A DNA stretch of 64,000 bases, taken from contig CABQHM010000008.1 in NCBI GenBank assembly GCA_902464015.1, positions 1-64,000 of the forward strand, given 5' to 3'. Both the position numbers and the translations under genes were made by a program. Under the pieces are notes generated by a model. It saw nothing but the letters and a program-made list of their open reading frames with translations, had not been told where the DNA came from and did not search any database. Numbering within the stretch: the stretch's first letter is position 1; every line of letters begins with the position of its first letter. Below are positions 25,326-34,037 of the stretch, in pieces. This DNA is from an uncultured Coriobacteriales bacterium. Its GTDB lineage: Bacteria; Actinomycetota; Coriobacteriia; Coriobacteriales; UMGS124.

Positions 25326-27380
25326 GTGATTGATACCCGCTTCCTCGATGTTATCCCTGCAATTGGTGCCACTCTGTCTCGCCCTACGCGCCGCGCCGTG
25401 GTCGCGGGTGCGTGCGGGGCTGCGGCGCTGGCGGCTGCGTCTGGCGTGGCGCCGCTGGGGCAGGGCCAAGTGCTCGCTGATGAGAGCGCCCGCGCCGACC
25501 AGGTCGTCATCTACCACACGAACGACGTCCACGGCCACCTGCAGGGGGACGGTTCTTCAGCCGTTGGCATCGACTACGTGGCGGCCCTGCACGTCTCCAC
25601 CCCCAACAGCCTGCTGGTTGATGCAGGCGATGCGACGCAGGGCATGCCGGTCGTGTCGCTCTCCAAGGGCGCCTCTGCCATCGAGCTCATGAACGCCGCA
25701 GGCTACGACGCTATGTGCCTGGGCAACCATGAGTTTGACTTCGGCCAGGAAGTGCTGCTCACAAATGCCGAGGCAGCTGAGTTCCCGATGCTGAGCGCCA
25801 ATGTCGTGCGCAAGGACTCGGGCGAGGCCTTGCTGGCGGGCGTGGGCGTATGCGGTAACGGCGTCACTGCGGTGCTGGAGTGTGCGGGCCGCCACATCGG
25901 AGTCTTCGGCATCACCACCGCCTCCACCAGCCACAGCACATCGCCGGCAAACGTGGAGGGCCTTCAGTTTGAAGACGAGGTCGATACGGCCCGGCGTTGC
26001 ATCGCCGAGCTTGCCGCGCAGGGGGTCGACGCCATCGTGGCCCTATGCCACCTGGGCGATGGCCCCGTGTCGTGCCGTGCCGTCGACCTGGCCGCCGAGC
26101 TTGAGCCCGAAGAAGCCGCCAAGCTCAGCGTCATCGTGGACGGCCACAGCCACACGGTTGAGAACATCGAGGTCAACGGCGTTCTTGTTGTGCAGACGGG
26201 CTGCAATTTGGCAAACATTGGCAGGCTGACGCTGGCATTTGACGCTGACGGCTCGGTTTCTGCCATCGAGGAGCTGCTCGACCCCGAGGCCGCGGCGCAG
26301 GCCGTTGAACCCGCCTCTGAGGTGACCGAGGTTCTTGCCGAGGTCAGCGCCGAGCAAGACGCGCTCATGGCGCAAGTGCTCTTCGATACGCCTACCACGC
26401 TTTGGGCCGGATGGCTCTCCGAGAGTGCCATCTCCGCTCCCACGCGTGCGGTGGAGACGAACCTGGGCGACGTTGTGTGCGATGCGTTTCGCGCGGCGGC
26501 AGGTGCCTACCTCGAAGGTGAGGGGCTGGAGAGCATGCCGGTTGTCGCTGTGGAGAACGGCGGCGGCATCCGTGAGGCGTTTGCCCGCGGTATGGTCTCG
26601 ATGGGAAATCTCGTGGCGGCGTTTCCCTTCTCCAACACCGTCGTGCTGAAAAAGGTCACGCCTCGCGTGCTGCACGATTTGTTTGAGGGGTCGTTTTCCG
26701 GCATGGCCGGGCAGGATCCCCAGACGGGCATGCTGCTCCAGGAGGCTGTCTCAGGCGGTTTTCTGCAGATGGCAGGCTGCGACGTCGTGTGTGACCCCAA
26801 CGCCGAAGCGGGCGCCCGCGTGCAGGCGATCACGCTCGAAGGCGCGGCCGAGCCGCTCGACCTCGCCGACGACGAGACGCCCCTGCTTCTCGTTTCCAAC
26901 AGCTACGTGATGGCGGGCGGCGACTCCTATGCCGCCGTGGCTGGCATCGACCCCATGGCCGATCTGGGCGGTGAGCTCGAGATACTCCAAAACTATCTGG
27001 TAGAGCTTACCGGTGATGACAACGACGCCGAGTCTCCCTCGCTTCCCCTGTATGCCGGCACGTTGGAGCGCTTGCAGCTGCGCGGCGGCTACGAGCCTGC
27101 CGGCTGGGTGGCGGTCGTCCGCCTGGTCGACGGAAGTGGCGTTGCGCTCCCTGGGTGTGCCGCGACGCTCGAGGTGGACGCCAGCGAGCGCGTTGATGTG
27201 CAGGCTGATGAGAACGGCCTGGTCTACCTGGATGTTTCCGATGGCCCGCACGCCGTTTGCCTGGTTGCGGCCGATGGAAGCGACGTTGTGGGGCCCGAGC
27301 ATTACGTGAACAACTACCTGGGCTACGGCCTTGTTGAGGATGATTTACGCTCGTATCCCGAGATTGCGGTTGAGGGATAG
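25326..27380 (+). CDS. Secreted 5'-nucleotidase / cyclic phosphodiesterase (UshA family)
   Basis: 684 residues. A Tat-like signal (PTRRAVVAG, then an alanine-rich core) precedes a metallophosphoesterase domain: HTNDVHGHL near 65, DAGDATQG near 99, GNHEFDFG near 131, and DGHSHT near 275. A C-terminal 5'-nucleotidase domain has ENGGGIRE near 408 and the substrate-stacking region SNSYVMAGGDSY near 530. It would release nucleosides and phosphate from extracellular nucleotides. GTG at 25326 follows AAGGAG. No sorting motif is visible, so it is probably released. The next gene starts 15 bases downstream. Confidence 0.92.
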   Translation: MIDTRFLDVIPAIGATLSRPTRRAVVAGACGAAALAAASGVAPLGQGQVLADESARADQVVIYHTNDVHGHLQGDGSSAVGIDYVAALHVSTPNSLLVDAGDATQGMPVVSLSKGASAIELMNAAGYDAMCLGNHEFDFGQEVLLTNAEAAEFPMLSANVVRKDSGEALLAGVGVCGNGVTAVLECAGRHIGVFGITTASTSHSTSPANVEGLQFEDEVDTARRCIAELAAQGVDAIVALCHLGDGPVSCRAVDLAAELEPEEAAKLSVIVDGHSHTVENIEVNGVLVVQTGCNLANIGRLTLAFDADGSVSAIEELLDPEAAAQAVEPASEVTEVLAEVSAEQDALMAQVLFDTPTTLWAGWLSESAISAPTRAVETNLGDVVCDAFRAAAGAYLEGEGLESMPVVAVENGGGIREAFARGMVSMGNLVAAFPFSNTVVLKKVTPRVLHDLFEGSFSGMAGQDPQTGMLLQEAVSGGFLQMAGCDVVCDPNAEAGARVQAITLEGAAEPLDLADDETPLLLVSNSYVMAGGDSYAAVAGIDPMADLGGELEILQNYLVELTGDDNDAESPSLPLYAGTLERLQLRGGYEPAGWVAVVRLVDGSGVALPGCAATLEVDASERVDVQADENGLVYLDVSDGPHAVCLVAADGSDVVGPEHYVNNYLGYGLVEDDLRSYPEIAVEG

Positions 27381-27394
27381 GGGCTGGAAGGGAC

Positions 27395-28483
27395 ATGGGT
27401 TTGTCGAAGAAGAGCATCGGGTTTGCCCTGGGGGCCCTTGGCGCCGCGGGGGTTTCGGCGCTGCTGGCATATGGCGTGCACAAGGCTGACCCGCGCTTTT
27501 ACCGTACCAAGTTTGGGCCGGCCGTTGTGTGCACCACGACCGACGCCGACGGGCGAGCGGTGCGCCTCTTGCTTGTGGGGCGCAGCGTGCAGTCTGCGAC
27601 GTACGTGGACGAAGAATACCGAGCCGAGCCGGTCTTCGACTACTACCTGGCCTTCGACCTCATGTTTGATGCCAAGCCCGACATCGAGCGCGTCCTCATG
27701 GTGGGCGGCGGCGGGTACGCCTATCCCAAGCACATCATCGCCACGCGGCCCGAGGTGCACATGGACGTGGTCGAGATCGACCCGGCCATCACGCGCATTG
27801 CGCTCAAGGACTTCTACCTTGCGGAGTATCTCTCCGACTTCCCCTTTGGTGGGACCTACGACCTGGGCAGGGTGTGTGCCGACGGGTGCGACTACCTGGC
27901 CGATTTGTCCCATGTGCTGCGAGAAGAGCTTGGGGGAGAGGGCCGCGGAATCGGTCGTGCCGAGCGCGTGATTGGGGATGCCGCGTGCAGGACTGCTGAC
28001 AACCGTGGGCCCAGTGGCATCGCGAATGAGGTTGATGGGGCCGAGTGCGAGGTCGGCGATGCTGCGTGCCAGACCGACCATGCCGGGCACGTGACCGGCG
28101 ATGTCGCGGACCAAACTGACCACGCCATGCCTGACACTGAGTTTGCCCGCCAGGCGCGCCGTCGCTACGGTGCGAGCTTCGGACGGCGCTATGACGCCAT
28201 GGTTTTCGACGTATTTGCTGGTAAAAAGCCCGTTGCGTCCCTTGCGAGTCCAGCGACCATCCGCAACGCCCATGCCTGCCTGAACCCCGGCGGCGTCCTC
28301 ATCGCCAACGTTGTTTCAACGCTCGAGGGCCCAAAATCGACGTTTCTGCACCAGTACGTCGAGGCCCTCGAGGGCGAGTTCGCCTACGTCCACGTTATCC
28401 CCCTCTCACCCGACAGCACCGACGTTCCCGATAACGTCATTCTCCTCGCCACCGACGCCACCTGGGAGTTCGCGGGGATGTAG
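27395..28483 (+). CDS. Spermidine-synthase-like protein with a repeat insertion
   Basis: 362 residues. An N-terminal hydrophobic segment (about 8-28) is followed by a Rossmann methyltransferase-like fold: VLMVGGGGYAYPKHI near 104, an acidic VVEIDPAI motif near 128, and YDAMVFDVFAG near 267, as in spermidine synthase homologues. The C-terminal part is intact. Residues about 190-245 are an insertion of degenerate repeats (GDAACRT, GDAACQTDHAG, GDVADQTDHA) absent from the normal fold. Many family members do not make spermidine, so the reaction is uncertain. Cotranscribed with the nucleotidase gene. Confidence 0.78.
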   Translation: MGLSKKSIGFALGALGAAGVSALLAYGVHKADPRFYRTKFGPAVVCTTTDADGRAVRLLLVGRSVQSATYVDEEYRAEPVFDYYLAFDLMFDAKPDIERVLMVGGGGYAYPKHIIATRPEVHMDVVEIDPAITRIALKDFYLAEYLSDFPFGGTYDLGRVCADGCDYLADLSHVLREELGGEGRGIGRAERVIGDAACRTADNRGPSGIANEVDGAECEVGDAACQTDHAGHVTGDVADQTDHAMPDTEFARQARRRYGASFGRRYDAMVFDVFAGKKPVASLASPATIRNAHACLNPGGVLIANVVSTLEGPKSTFLHQYVEALEGEFAYVHVIPLSPDSTDVPDNVILLATDATWEFAGM

Positions 28484-28485
28484 CC

Positions 28486-28532
28486 AAAAAAAGCCCGCGC
28501 TTTGGCGATGTGTGCCAAGACGCGGGCTTTTT
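28486..28532. terminator. Bidirectional terminator
   Basis: Stem AAGCCCGCG / CGCGGGCTT (28491-28499 with 28521-28529), extended by TTGGC/GCCAA. T-run on the plus side and A-run on the minus side. It serves the spermidine-synthase-like gene and the toxin gene. Confidence 0.88.
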
Positions 28533-28552
28533 CATGGGCGCAGCCGGAATGC

Positions 28553-28894
28553 TTAAAACTCCAGGTAACTTGTGATGACCTGCACGTAGGCCCGATTAAC
28601 GCGCCCAATCGGTGCCTCACGTAGGAGCTTGTCGTACGATAGCTCGAATACTTGGTCTATACGCACGAACGACGGCTTTCTTAAACCGCATTCTTGCCAG
28701 TCGAGAATGGGCAGGCATTTACCCGAGCCGTCTGCCCTGAGGTCTTTCGAAGTCACTTTTGCCGCTATGACCAGGCAGTGCCCGTCTTGAACGTCAAGAA
28801 CAATAACTGGCCTCACCTTGCCGATGCCGGGATGATCGGCAAATTCAACATAGGCGAGCCAGACATCCCCGATCGAAGGCTTATGCCAGGTCAT
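28553..28894 (-). CDS. PemK/MazF-like toxin
   Basis: 113 residues with the start of a PemK/MazF fold: IGDVWLAYVEFAD, then GKVRPVIVLDV, and a C-terminal RVNRAYVQVI strand. Such proteins cut mRNA at short sites and stop growth when the antitoxin is lost. ATG at 28894 lies inside the last codons of the antitoxin gene (14-base overlap), the classic coupled arrangement; a longer frame to 28960 would overlap more and lacks a better ribosome site. Confidence 0.82.
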   Translation of the reverse strand: MTWHKPSIGDVWLAYVEFADHPGIGKVRPVIVLDVQDGHCLVIAAKVTSKDLRADGSGKCLPILDWQECGLRKPSFVRIDQVFELSYDKLLREAPIGRVNRAYVQVITSYLEF

Positions 28895-29147
28895 CGTAGA
28901 GTCCGTCGTCTTCGGCGCAGTCCCAGTCTGCTGGTAGGGTAGTCGTACGGGTTCTGACATCCATGGATATGACGTCCTGCTTTGACCAGTCTATATTTGG
29001 AATGTGGTCCTCAGATATTGGTGCAATAACAACCCATGGTTTCGAGTTTCGAAAGACTGTGACTGGTTGTCTTGTGGAAGAAACGGTTGCGGCAATCTTA
29101 GAGAAGTTGGCGCGGGTCTCTGCAACTGTTGCTGTGAGTTCGGGCAT
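28881..29147 (-). CDS. Phd/YefM-family antitoxin
   Basis: 88 residues. The N-terminal VAETRANFSKIAATV and PVTVFRNSKPWVVIAP segments are typical of Phd/YefM proteins, which bind DNA as dimers and cover the toxin with a flexible C-terminus. Here the acidic tail (AEDDGLYDDLA) overlaps the toxin start. The pair probably represses its own promoter, which should lie between 29148 and 29270. Confidence 0.85.
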   Translation of the reverse strand: MPELTATVAETRANFSKIAATVSSTRQPVTVFRNSKPWVVIAPISEDHIPNIDWSKQDVISMDVRTRTTTLPADWDCAEDDGLYDDLA

Positions 29148-29300
29148 TGTTCCTCCTTTGCAACTAACTGAAGTAGAATTATAGCGCTCATTATGTACAT
29201 GATACTAGACATCGTTACAAATTGAAACCATGCATGCGTCGTAACGGGCATGCTGCTAAAATAGGCACACGATCCGTTTTTGGATGAAAGGCGGTTTGCG

Positions 29301-30005
29301 ATGGTCGAGAAGACGGGCACTGTGCAGGTCCCTGCGAACGCTCCAGTGCAGGGCGGTGCGGAAGCGACGGCGACGAAGGCCCCCTTCACTCCGAAGGTTG
29401 ACCTTCCCAAGGAGAAAAAGCCGCGCACGCCGATTCCCATCAAGTTCAACTCACCGGTGATTCTTGGATTTGCGGCCCTGTCGCTCGTGGCATTGTTGCT
29501 GGGGCTCATTACCGGAGGGGCGACCAACACGCTGCTTTTCAGCACGTACCGCACCTCGGCGCTCGACCCGCTTGGCTTCGTGCGCATGTTCACATACGTG
29601 CTGGGTCACGCCGACTTCCAGCATTGGATCACCAACATTACGCTGCTCCTCATCGTAGGCCCCCTGATTGAGGAGAAGTACGGCAGCATCAAGACCCTTC
29701 TGCTCATTCTCATCACCGCGTTTGTCACGGCGGTCTTCAACAACCTGCTCTTTAGCACGGGGCTGATGGGTGCGAGCGGCATCGTCTTCGCGATGATCCT
29801 GCTCTCCTCGTTTGCCAGCTACGAGAGGGGTTCCATCCCACTCACGCTTATCCTCGTTGCGGTGATTTTCATCGGCGGCCAGATTTTCGCAGCTCTACAG
29901 CCCGATGGCATCTCCCAGTTCGCTCACATCTTCGGCGGCATCGTGGGCTGCGCCGCCGGCTTCTTCATGAACCGCAAGGCTTCGAAGAAAGGCAAGAAGA
30001 AGTAA
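29301..30005 (+). CDS. Rhomboid-family intramembrane serine protease
   Basis: 234 residues. A basic, proline-rich cytoplasmic N-terminus (1-55) is followed by six membrane helices. HWITN in helix 2 gives the HxxxN motif, GASGIVF in helix 4 the catalytic serine, and FAHIFGG in helix 6 the catalytic histidine. It cleaves membrane-protein substrates; these are unknown. A lysine-rich tail ends the protein. ATG at 29301 has a GAAAGGCGG site; a terminator follows at 30029. Confidence 0.9.
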   Translation: MVEKTGTVQVPANAPVQGGAEATATKAPFTPKVDLPKEKKPRTPIPIKFNSPVILGFAALSLVALLLGLITGGATNTLLFSTYRTSALDPLGFVRMFTYVLGHADFQHWITNITLLLIVGPLIEEKYGSIKTLLLILITAFVTAVFNNLLFSTGLMGASGIVFAMILLSSFASYERGSIPLTLILVAVIFIGGQIFAALQPDGISQFAHIFGGIVGCAAGFFMNRKASKKGKKK

Positions 30006-30028
30006 GGCTCAGCAAGCAAATAGGTCAC

Positions 30029-30066
30029 GAAAAAGGGCTTCGGGAACAATCCCGAAGCCCTTTTTG
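30029..30066 (+). terminator. Terminator of the rhomboid gene
   Basis: Perfect stem GGGCTTCGGGA / TCCCGAAGCCC with flanking A and T runs (AAAAA before, TTTTT after). Confidence 0.9.
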
Positions 30067-30205
30067 CAGGCGGTGTTTTGCTGCCCTATAAGGTGAATCG
30101 CCTGTTGGACCGCCTCGTCGCCAGTTGTGCAAGCTGCTCTTGCACTAGTCCCAACAAAGATTGCATCAGCCCTAAATGAGTGCCTCGCCGCAGGTTGCTT
30201 ACCTC

Positions 30206-31618
30206 TTACGCCAGCCCCAGCCAGGTCTGTACCACGGGAATCCAGCCGCCGATGAGGATGACGACGATGAGCACGGGCAGCACGTAGGTGAGGTAGCCGC
30301 GTGCCCAGCGCGGGAACTTGAGGCCCTCGCCGGTGTTGGCCTCGGCCAGGAAGTTGTCGAAGCCCCAGCCGCGCTTATGCGTGCAGAAAAGCAGCAGCAA
30401 CAGGCCGCCAAGGGGCAGCAGGTTGTTGGACATGATGAAGTCTTCAACGCCCTGGATGTCGCCGATGCCGGGCACAACGACGCCAGAAAGCACGTTGAAG
30501 CCCAGCAGGCACGGCAGGCTCAGGAGGAAGAGCAAAATGCCGTTGATGACGCAGGCCTTCTTGCGCGGCGTGCCCCACTGGTCCATCGAGAAGCTCATGA
30601 TGTTCTCAAAGACGGCCACCACGGTGCTGAGCGCGGCAAAGCTCATGAACAGGAAGAAAAGCGTGCACCAGAGCTGGCCGAGAGGCATCTGCTCAAAAAC
30701 GCTGGGAAGCGTGATGAACACGAGGCCAGGGCCGCTACCAGGTTCGACGCCAAAGGCGAAGCAGGCGGGGAAGATGATGAGGCCGGCCATGAGCGCGACG
30801 AGGGTGTCAACACCGGCAATGCGCACAGCCTCGCCGGGAAGCGAGCGGTCCTTGCCCAGGTAACTGCCGAAAATCAGCATGCCGCCCGCGCCGATGGACA
30901 ACGTGAAGAACGCCTGGCCCATGGCGGCGTACACGGCGTCCACGGTGTTGCCCAGACCCTGGCCGAAGAGCTTGTCGAAGTCGGGCAGCAGGTAAAAGGC
31001 CAGGCCGTCCATGCCGCCGGGCAGGGTGACTGCGCGCACGCACAGCACGAGCATGATGACGAACAATGCGCTCATCATGACCTTCGTGATGCGCTCCACG
31101 CCCTTCTGCAAGCCTAGGCTGCAAATAAGCACGCCGAGTACTACGACGATGGCCATGTACACGAGCATCTCGCCGGGACTGGCGAGCAGCGCGTTGAAGA
31201 TCTGGCTGCTCTGCTCTGCCGTGACGCCCGCGAGCTGCCCCGTTGCGCTCTTCACCATGAAGGCGAGCATCCAGCCTGCAACGGTAGTGTAGAACATCAT
31301 GAGCAGATAGTTGCCGACCAGGCCGAGCCACTTGATGCGGTGCCATTTGGTACCCTCGGGCTCAAGCGTGTCGTAGCTGCGGGCAATGCTCTTCTGGCTC
31401 GCGCGGCCGGCGGCGAACTCCATTACCAGGATAGGCAGGCCAAAGATGAGAAGGAACACCAGGTACATGAGGACGAACGCACCGCCGCCGTACTCACCCG
31501 TGATATAGGGGAAACGCCAGACGTTGCCCAAGCCGATGGCGCAGCCTGCGCTCACCAGGATGAAGCCGAGCCGCGAGGCGAATTGTTCGCGCTCGGGGAC
31601 GGAGGCGTGTTTTTCCAT
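30206..31618 (-). CDS. Sodium-dependent transporter of the SNF (NSS) family
   Basis: 470 residues and about 11-12 membrane helices. The helix 1 motif SAGCAIGLGNVWRFPY and the GGGAFVLMYL of helix 2 are diagnostic of the neurotransmitter:sodium symporter family. Bacterial members such as LeuT and MhsT import amino acids or tryptamine-like compounds. The exact substrate is unknown. ATG at 31618 follows AGGAGA; the longer frame has no ribosome site. Confidence 0.92.
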   Translation of the reverse strand: MEKHASVPEREQFASRLGFILVSAGCAIGLGNVWRFPYITGEYGGGAFVLMYLVFLLIFGLPILVMEFAAGRASQKSIARSYDTLEPEGTKWHRIKWLGLVGNYLLMMFYTTVAGWMLAFMVKSATGQLAGVTAEQSSQIFNALLASPGEMLVYMAIVVVLGVLICSLGLQKGVERITKVMMSALFVIMLVLCVRAVTLPGGMDGLAFYLLPDFDKLFGQGLGNTVDAVYAAMGQAFFTLSIGAGGMLIFGSYLGKDRSLPGEAVRIAGVDTLVALMAGLIIFPACFAFGVEPGSGPGLVFITLPSVFEQMPLGQLWCTLFFLFMSFAALSTVVAVFENIMSFSMDQWGTPRKKACVINGILLFLLSLPCLLGFNVLSGVVVPGIGDIQGVEDFIMSNNLLPLGGLLLLLFCTHKRGWGFDNFLAEANTGEGLKFPRWARGYLTYVLPVLIVVILIGGWIPVVQTWLGLA

Positions 31619-31914
31619 TCTTGGTCTCCTTTGCGTGCTTGGGCGCCCTTGGATTGAGCGCTTGCGCAAAAGCGCATACGGTCGTTTTCACACAACGGCA
31701 TAGGATACCAGTCTTTTTTGCTGGAAGATGGCTGAAAACGCCCTAATTGGCTGCGTTTGCGTTCTGAATCACGCACTAGCCTCGCCGTCGCCAATAAATA
31801 ACATACATTTGAAGAGTTGAAATGTATGTTAAAGTATCAAAATCCCAGTTGGCACAATTTCTACATCTCTGAAATGTATGTTGTTTGCTGTCACTTCGAA
31901 TGAATGAGGCCTGC
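31619..31914. promoter_or_regulatory. Divergent regulatory region with three AAATGTATGTT elements
   Basis: AACATACATTT (31800-31810) and AAATGTATGTT (31820-31830) form an 11-bp perfect inverted repeat with a 9-base gap. A third copy, AAATGTATGTT, is at 31872-31882, 33 bases before the glycosylase ATG. The AT-rich block stands out from its surroundings and looks like an operator for a dimeric repressor. Confidence 0.6.
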
Positions 31915-32433
31915 ATGACTGATTCTTCTGCACATGCGTCGCTTGTTGTCCATAGTGTCGAGCCCATCTGGTCGCCCGATGCCCGCGTGCTTGTGCTCGG
32001 GACCATGCCGAGCCCAAAGTCTCGTGAGGTGGGCATTCCCTACGGTCACCCGCAGAATCGCTTCTGGCCGGTGCTCGCCGCTCTTTTTAACGATCAGGAT
32101 CCCAAGACGCCCGGGGGAAGGCGCGCCTTAGCCCGCGCACATCATGTTGCCATTTTCGACGTGCTCAAGAGCTGCAATATTGAGGGCGCCTCGGATGCCT
32201 CCATTCGCGACGCGGTGCCTCAGGATATCCCTGCGTTTATCGCGGGCACGCAGATCGGCCACGTTGTGCTCACGGGCTCCACGGCCCTGCGATTTTACGA
32301 ACGCTTTCTCGCCAAGAAAGTCGGCCTGCCGTACCGGGGCTTCCCCTCCACCAGCCCCGCCAACGCCCGCTGGAAACTACCCGATCTCATCGAGGCATAC
32401 AGGCCGCTCAAGCAGTGGGCGGAAGGGGAATAG
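31915..32433 (+). CDS. DNA-deoxyinosine / uracil-type DNA glycosylase
   Basis: 172 residues of the uracil-DNA glycosylase superfamily. LVLGTMPSPKSRE near residue 27 and the YGHPQNRFWPVL segment near 43 match the hypoxanthine (deoxyinosine) DNA glycosylase subfamily, which removes deaminated bases. STSPANARW near 146 is the C-terminal active-site loop. ATG at 31915 follows GAATGAGG. It starts directly after the third AAATGTATGTT element, so that repressor may control it. Confidence 0.85.
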   Translation: MTDSSAHASLVVHSVEPIWSPDARVLVLGTMPSPKSREVGIPYGHPQNRFWPVLAALFNDQDPKTPGGRRALARAHHVAIFDVLKSCNIEGASDASIRDAVPQDIPAFIAGTQIGHVVLTGSTALRFYERFLAKKVGLPYRGFPSTSPANARWKLPDLIEAYRPLKQWAEGE

Positions 32434-32504
32434 TCTGGCTTACCGGTGCTGGGGCGTATTCCTGGCGGCTCTTCTGCAGGGATTCCAAGCAAAAATAGTC
32501 CAAC

Positions 32505-32543
32505 AAAGAGGGCTGGTTTCGAATGCGTCGAAGCCAGCCCTTT
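32505..32543. terminator. Bidirectional terminator
   Basis: Stem AGGGCTGG / CCAGCCCT (32509-32516 with 32534-32541), extended by TTCGA/TCGAA, between convergent genes. Short A and T runs on each side. Confidence 0.8.
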
Positions 32544-32573
32544 GATTGCGCTACAGACGTATTTACTGTTGAG

Positions 32574-33653
32574 CTACAGCTCGTGATAGTACGGCACGAT
32601 GTCCTCGTAGGTGCCGTCGGGCAGGCGGAAGCCGCCGGGGATGACGCCCAGCTGAGTGAAGCCGAGCTTCTCGTAAAGGTGGCGGGCCACTGCGTTGGTG
32701 GCCACGACGGCGTTGAACTGCAGGATTCTAAAGCCGTGCGCTTTGCCTTGTGCGAGGCTGTCCCGCACAAGTGACTCTCCCACATGGTGCCCGCGCGCTT
32801 CGCGGCTCACGGCGTAGCTCGTGTTGCAGATGTGCCCGCAGCGGCCCACGTTGTTGGGGTGGAGGATGTACATGCCCACAACCTCGCCCGTCTGCGGGAT
32901 GCAGGCAACGCCACAGTGCGTCTGCTGAGCGAAGAATCCTGCGGCATTTTCGGCGGTCAGGCATTCATCCTGCGGGAAGGCGATGCCGTCCTCGACAACT
33001 TGGTTCCAGATGTCGGCCATGGCAGGCACGTCGAAGGCAGTGTAGGGCCGCACGAGAAGTGGCTCGCTCAGGGCGGCGAGCTCATCGGTGCTCATGATGC
33101 GCGCGCCGACGGCTGCCATGTCTTCGAGGTTGGCGGTCTGTACTTCGGGTGATCTGCTCGACGTTGCGTCTGCGAGCGCGGCCACATCGAACCCGTGCGC
33201 CATGGCGTCGTAGCAGGTGGAGCGGATGCAGTTGGGCGTGGTGGTTCCCGCCAAGATGACGCAGGTCACGCCCAGGTTGCGCAACGTTTCCTCCAGGCCA
33301 GTGCGGTCGAAGACCGACCAACTCGGCTTTATGATGACGGTCTCGCCAGGCAGTGCCTCGAGGCCTGGGCAAGGCTCAAGCGTGTTGGGCCGTGCGTCGC
33401 TCAAGGGCTTTCCTGCGGCAAGCCATGCCTCGCGACGACCCGGTTCCACGTCGTGCCCGTCGAGCGCATAATGACGACGAACGTGAATCACGGGAATGCC
33501 CTGCCTGCGTGCAGCCTCAAGGACCTGAACGCATGCGGGCAGGGTCGCCTTGGCCCCTGCGATGCAAAGTCCGCCGTTAGGCTCAACGAAGCCGCTTTGC
33601 ATGTCGATGAGCACAAGCGCGCTGGTCTTGGGCGTAAGCACAGGCGATGACAT
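32574..33653 (-). CDS. Isochorismatase-like hydrolase fused to a GNAT acetyltransferase
   Basis: 359 residues. Residues 1-185 are a cysteine hydrolase of the isochorismatase superfamily: ALVLIDMQSGF (catalytic Asp near 17), a central lysine in IIKPSWSVF, and GTTTPNCIRSTCYDA with the nucleophile cysteine near 143. Residues 200-359 are a GNAT acetyltransferase, with SYAVSREARGHHVGESLV as the acetyl-CoA loop. A two-enzyme fusion suggests hydrolysis and acetylation of linked substrates, perhaps an amide or amine detoxification, but the substrates are unknown. ATG at 33653 follows AAAGGA. Confidence 0.85.
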   Translation of the reverse strand: MSSPVLTPKTSALVLIDMQSGFVEPNGGLCIAGAKATLPACVQVLEAARRQGIPVIHVRRHYALDGHDVEPGRREAWLAAGKPLSDARPNTLEPCPGLEALPGETVIIKPSWSVFDRTGLEETLRNLGVTCVILAGTTTPNCIRSTCYDAMAHGFDVAALADATSSRSPEVQTANLEDMAAVGARIMSTDELAALSEPLLVRPYTAFDVPAMADIWNQVVEDGIAFPQDECLTAENAAGFFAQQTHCGVACIPQTGEVVGMYILHPNNVGRCGHICNTSYAVSREARGHHVGESLVRDSLAQGKAHGFRILQFNAVVATNAVARHLYEKLGFTQLGVIPGGFRLPDGTYEDIVPYYHEL

Positions 33654-34037
33654 GGAACATCCTTTCATAGTGACGTATGCACTGCATGCTAGCAGCGTGT
33701 CGCGCCAGAAGTGTTTCCGGTGAGCGTCTTCACATTTGACACTTTCGACGCTTTGCCAGGACCCATTGCAATCCAGCGCATCGGCCGAGACTGTCCCCGC
33801 ATCGCAGCTCGTCATGACCATGCTTACGGACTATGTCCACTGCACCCCGCCTCAGCCATGCCGGCTGCGTTGGCCTCACGCGGCCTGGCGCGACACGCTC
33901 AAGGCGTCACGCCCATTGCGCCACGCCTCAGCCATGCCAGCCGAGTCGCCCCTCATTAAGCCTGGCATGCCACGTTCAAAGTGGCATGCCCGTTGCGACT
34001 TACCTTGGGTACTCCACCGTAGCCCCGCGCGTCCCAC
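33654..34037. repeat. Non-coding spacer with GCCTCAGCCATGCC repeats and a hairpin
   Basis: CGCCTCAGCCATGCCGGC (33848 onward) recurs as CGCCTCAGCCATGCCAGC (33925 onward). A perfect 10-bp hairpin GGCATGCCAC / GTGGCATGCC lies at 33964-33990 with a 7-base loop. Related CGTCACGCC and CATTGCGCC words are scattered between. No gene seen. Confidence 0.55.
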
